20,962 bases of DNA from Isoetes engelmannii (lineage: Eukaryota; Streptophyta; Lycopodiopsida; Isoetales; Isoetaceae). Below, piece after piece: positions 19,798 through 20,962 of this stretch. The stretch lies in contig JAANSK020275269.1 of assembly GCA_011763485.2 (NCBI GenBank), forward strand, positions 1-20,962. Direction: 5' to 3'. Numbering within the stretch: position 1 is the first letter of the stretch; each line of letters begins with the position of its first letter. The notes below the pieces were generated by a model. The model searched no databases. It worked only from the letters and a program-made list of their open reading frames with translations, and had not been told where the DNA came from. A program made the position numbers and the translations under genes.

Positions 19798-20087
19798 TTT
19801 TACACGTTGGTTATTCTTTAGTTCTAACTTGCTAATTTTTGCATTTTTGATGCATTGTCAGTTAGATGATTTAACATTTCAACACATTAGGCTTTGCTTT
19901 GTTACATGATATTCAACACTGAAAGATGAGAGGATTGTTTTACATGTTGGTTCTTTAGTTCATGTGAATTAACTTTCTAATATTTGCATTTTTGATCCCA
20001 TTGTCAATTGGAGTATTTAGAATTTCTATCTAACACACTAGGTTTTGCTTTGTTACATGATATTCAACATTCAAATACGAGAGGATG
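19798..20087 (+). repeat. Imperfect tandem duplication, period 140
   Basis: Copy 1 (19798-19937) and copy 2 (19938-20087) both start TTTTACAyGTTGGTT. They share TTTGCATTTTTGAT, CATTGTCA, and a long identical block built on TTTGCTTTGTTACATGATAT, ending in GAGAGGAT. Scattered substitutions and small indels indicate moderate age. Confidence 0.9.
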
Positions 20088-20157
20088 TTTTGAACACCCT
20101 CTTGCATTTGAGCTTTCAAGAAACAATGTATTATATAGGAGACAGTGACAAGGTAAC

Positions 20158-20427
20158 GTCTGGATTATTCAATAATTTGTCGTGCACTGATTTTTACAGT
20201 ACCATTTTACTTGTACAACAAAAAGATTTTACTTGTACAACAAAAAGATTTTACTTGTACAACAAAAAGAAGATTGGATGAACTCAGTTGGTCTGTATAT
20301 TGTTCTCGTCTATTGTTCTCGTCTGGATTATTCAATAATTTGTCGTGCACTGATTTTTACAGTACCATTTTACTTGTACAACAAAAAGAAGATTGGATGA
20401 ACTAAGTTGGTCTGTATATTGTTCTTG
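20158..20427 (+). repeat. Tandem duplication with a nested 22-bp triplet
   Basis: A unit starting GTCTGGATTATTCAATAATT (20158-20330) is repeated at 20331-20427 almost without change. Within the first copy, TTTTACTTGTACAACAAAAA plus GA occurs three times head to tail (20205-20226, 20227-20248, 20249-20270). The second copy has it once (20368-20389). A 13-base repeat of CTATTGTTCTCGT type also occurs at the junction. The near-identity shows recent, step-wise duplication. Open frames across it are by-products of the repeat. Confidence 0.95.
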
Positions 20428-20590
20428 ACATTTCATGTCTGTTACAAAGACATGGGTGTTTACTAATAGGATGATTGATGCCTTGTTTGTCACCGATAGA
20501 TTATTCTATTGTGCCCCTGTGTGGTTTGTGCAGATTACTTCTCACTCATGCATAAAGCTGTACTGTTTAACTGCATGGATATGAAATCTT

Positions 20591-20656
20591 TTAGACATAA
20601 ATGACACTCCACCCTGAATTCCGTTAGACATAAATGACACTCCACCCTGAATTCCG
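20591..20656 (+). repeat. 33-bp tandem repeat, two perfect copies
   Basis: The unit beginning TTAGACATAAATGACACTCC occupies 20591-20623 and 20624-20656 with no difference. TGTCAGCAGT follows twice (about 20660 and 20693), hinting at another, older repetition. Confidence 0.95.
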
Positions 20657-20776
20657 ACGTGTCAGCAGTCACTCCAACTTGAAATTTGGCATGTCAGCAG
20701 TGCCCCCGTGCTGTCGCACGTCGGCACTTCTTCAATGCTTGGATTCAAGGCAGAGTGTCATTCCTGTATTAACACC

Positions 20777-20962
20777 TTTACTTCGAACTTTTAAATCTAG
20801 TAAAACAAATAGTCAATTGTAACTTTGTGCAATGGAATTTGATACTCTCACCAAGTTAAGTATATATGAGAGAATACAGTTAAAGTTTACTTCGAACTTT
20901 TAAATCTAGTAAAACAAATAGTCAATTGTAACTTTGTGCAATGGAATTTGATACTCTCACCA
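20777..20962 (+). repeat. 109-bp tandem repeat cut by the window edge
   Basis: The unit beginning TTTACTTCGAACTTTTAAAT runs 20777-20885 and restarts at 20886. The 77 bases of the second copy present in the window are identical to the first. The array is open-ended at the window edge and may be a longer satellite-like run, or an assembly overlap. Confidence 0.95.

Noticed and set aside
20045-20405. Open frames with repeated Q-K and T-C-T-K peptides
   Set aside because: They are translations of the 22-bp tandem repeat and its duplicated surroundings, not a repeat protein.
20591-20962. Possible CRISPR-like or iteron array
   Set aside because: Repeats abut head to tail without spacers and have different unit lengths; these are simple tandem duplications in a plant genome.

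Overview
The window reads as nuclear DNA of a land plant. It is AT-rich, genes are sparse, and the one long gene has ten exons joined by GT-AG introns. It encodes the plant-type d subunit of the vacuolar H+-ATPase. A second gene belongs to a small plant-specific family (DUF7722-like). The rest is old transposons, decayed coding sequence and local duplications. I cannot name the species. The poly-C run at the left edge and the tandem repeat cut by the right edge suggest that this is a whole contig ending in repeats.

Layout. 1-2160: a decayed, unidentified protein-coding stretch on the minus strand. 2161-2757: upstream region of the V-ATPase gene with a cluster of small hairpins. 2758-5601: VHA-d, apparently intact (351 aa). 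5602-11040: mostly gene-free, with coding-like scraps, LTR-like dispersed repeats, a cluster of ACGT boxes, a 53-bp tandem repeat and a GC-rich fold-back element. 11041-11880: single-exon DUF7722-like gene (114 aa) with promoter elements and a duplicated 3' flank. 12372-13544: broken, 5'-truncated Roco (Roc-COR) GTPase pseudogene on the minus strand. 14351-14609: a MITE with perfect 19-bp terminal inverted repeats and TTA target duplications. 15165-15338: probable tRNA-derived SINE with an (ATCT)n tail. 16873-18570: 5'-truncated LINE on the minus strand. 19798-20962: four separate tandem duplications close together.

The two intact genes (VHA-d and the DUF7722-like gene) have no evident functional link. 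Nothing here forms a multi-gene system, and I found no convincing undescribed system. The points most worth a second look are the MITE, a stem-loop core shared by four repeats, the unusual number of local tandem duplications, and the unidentified decayed gene at the left end.
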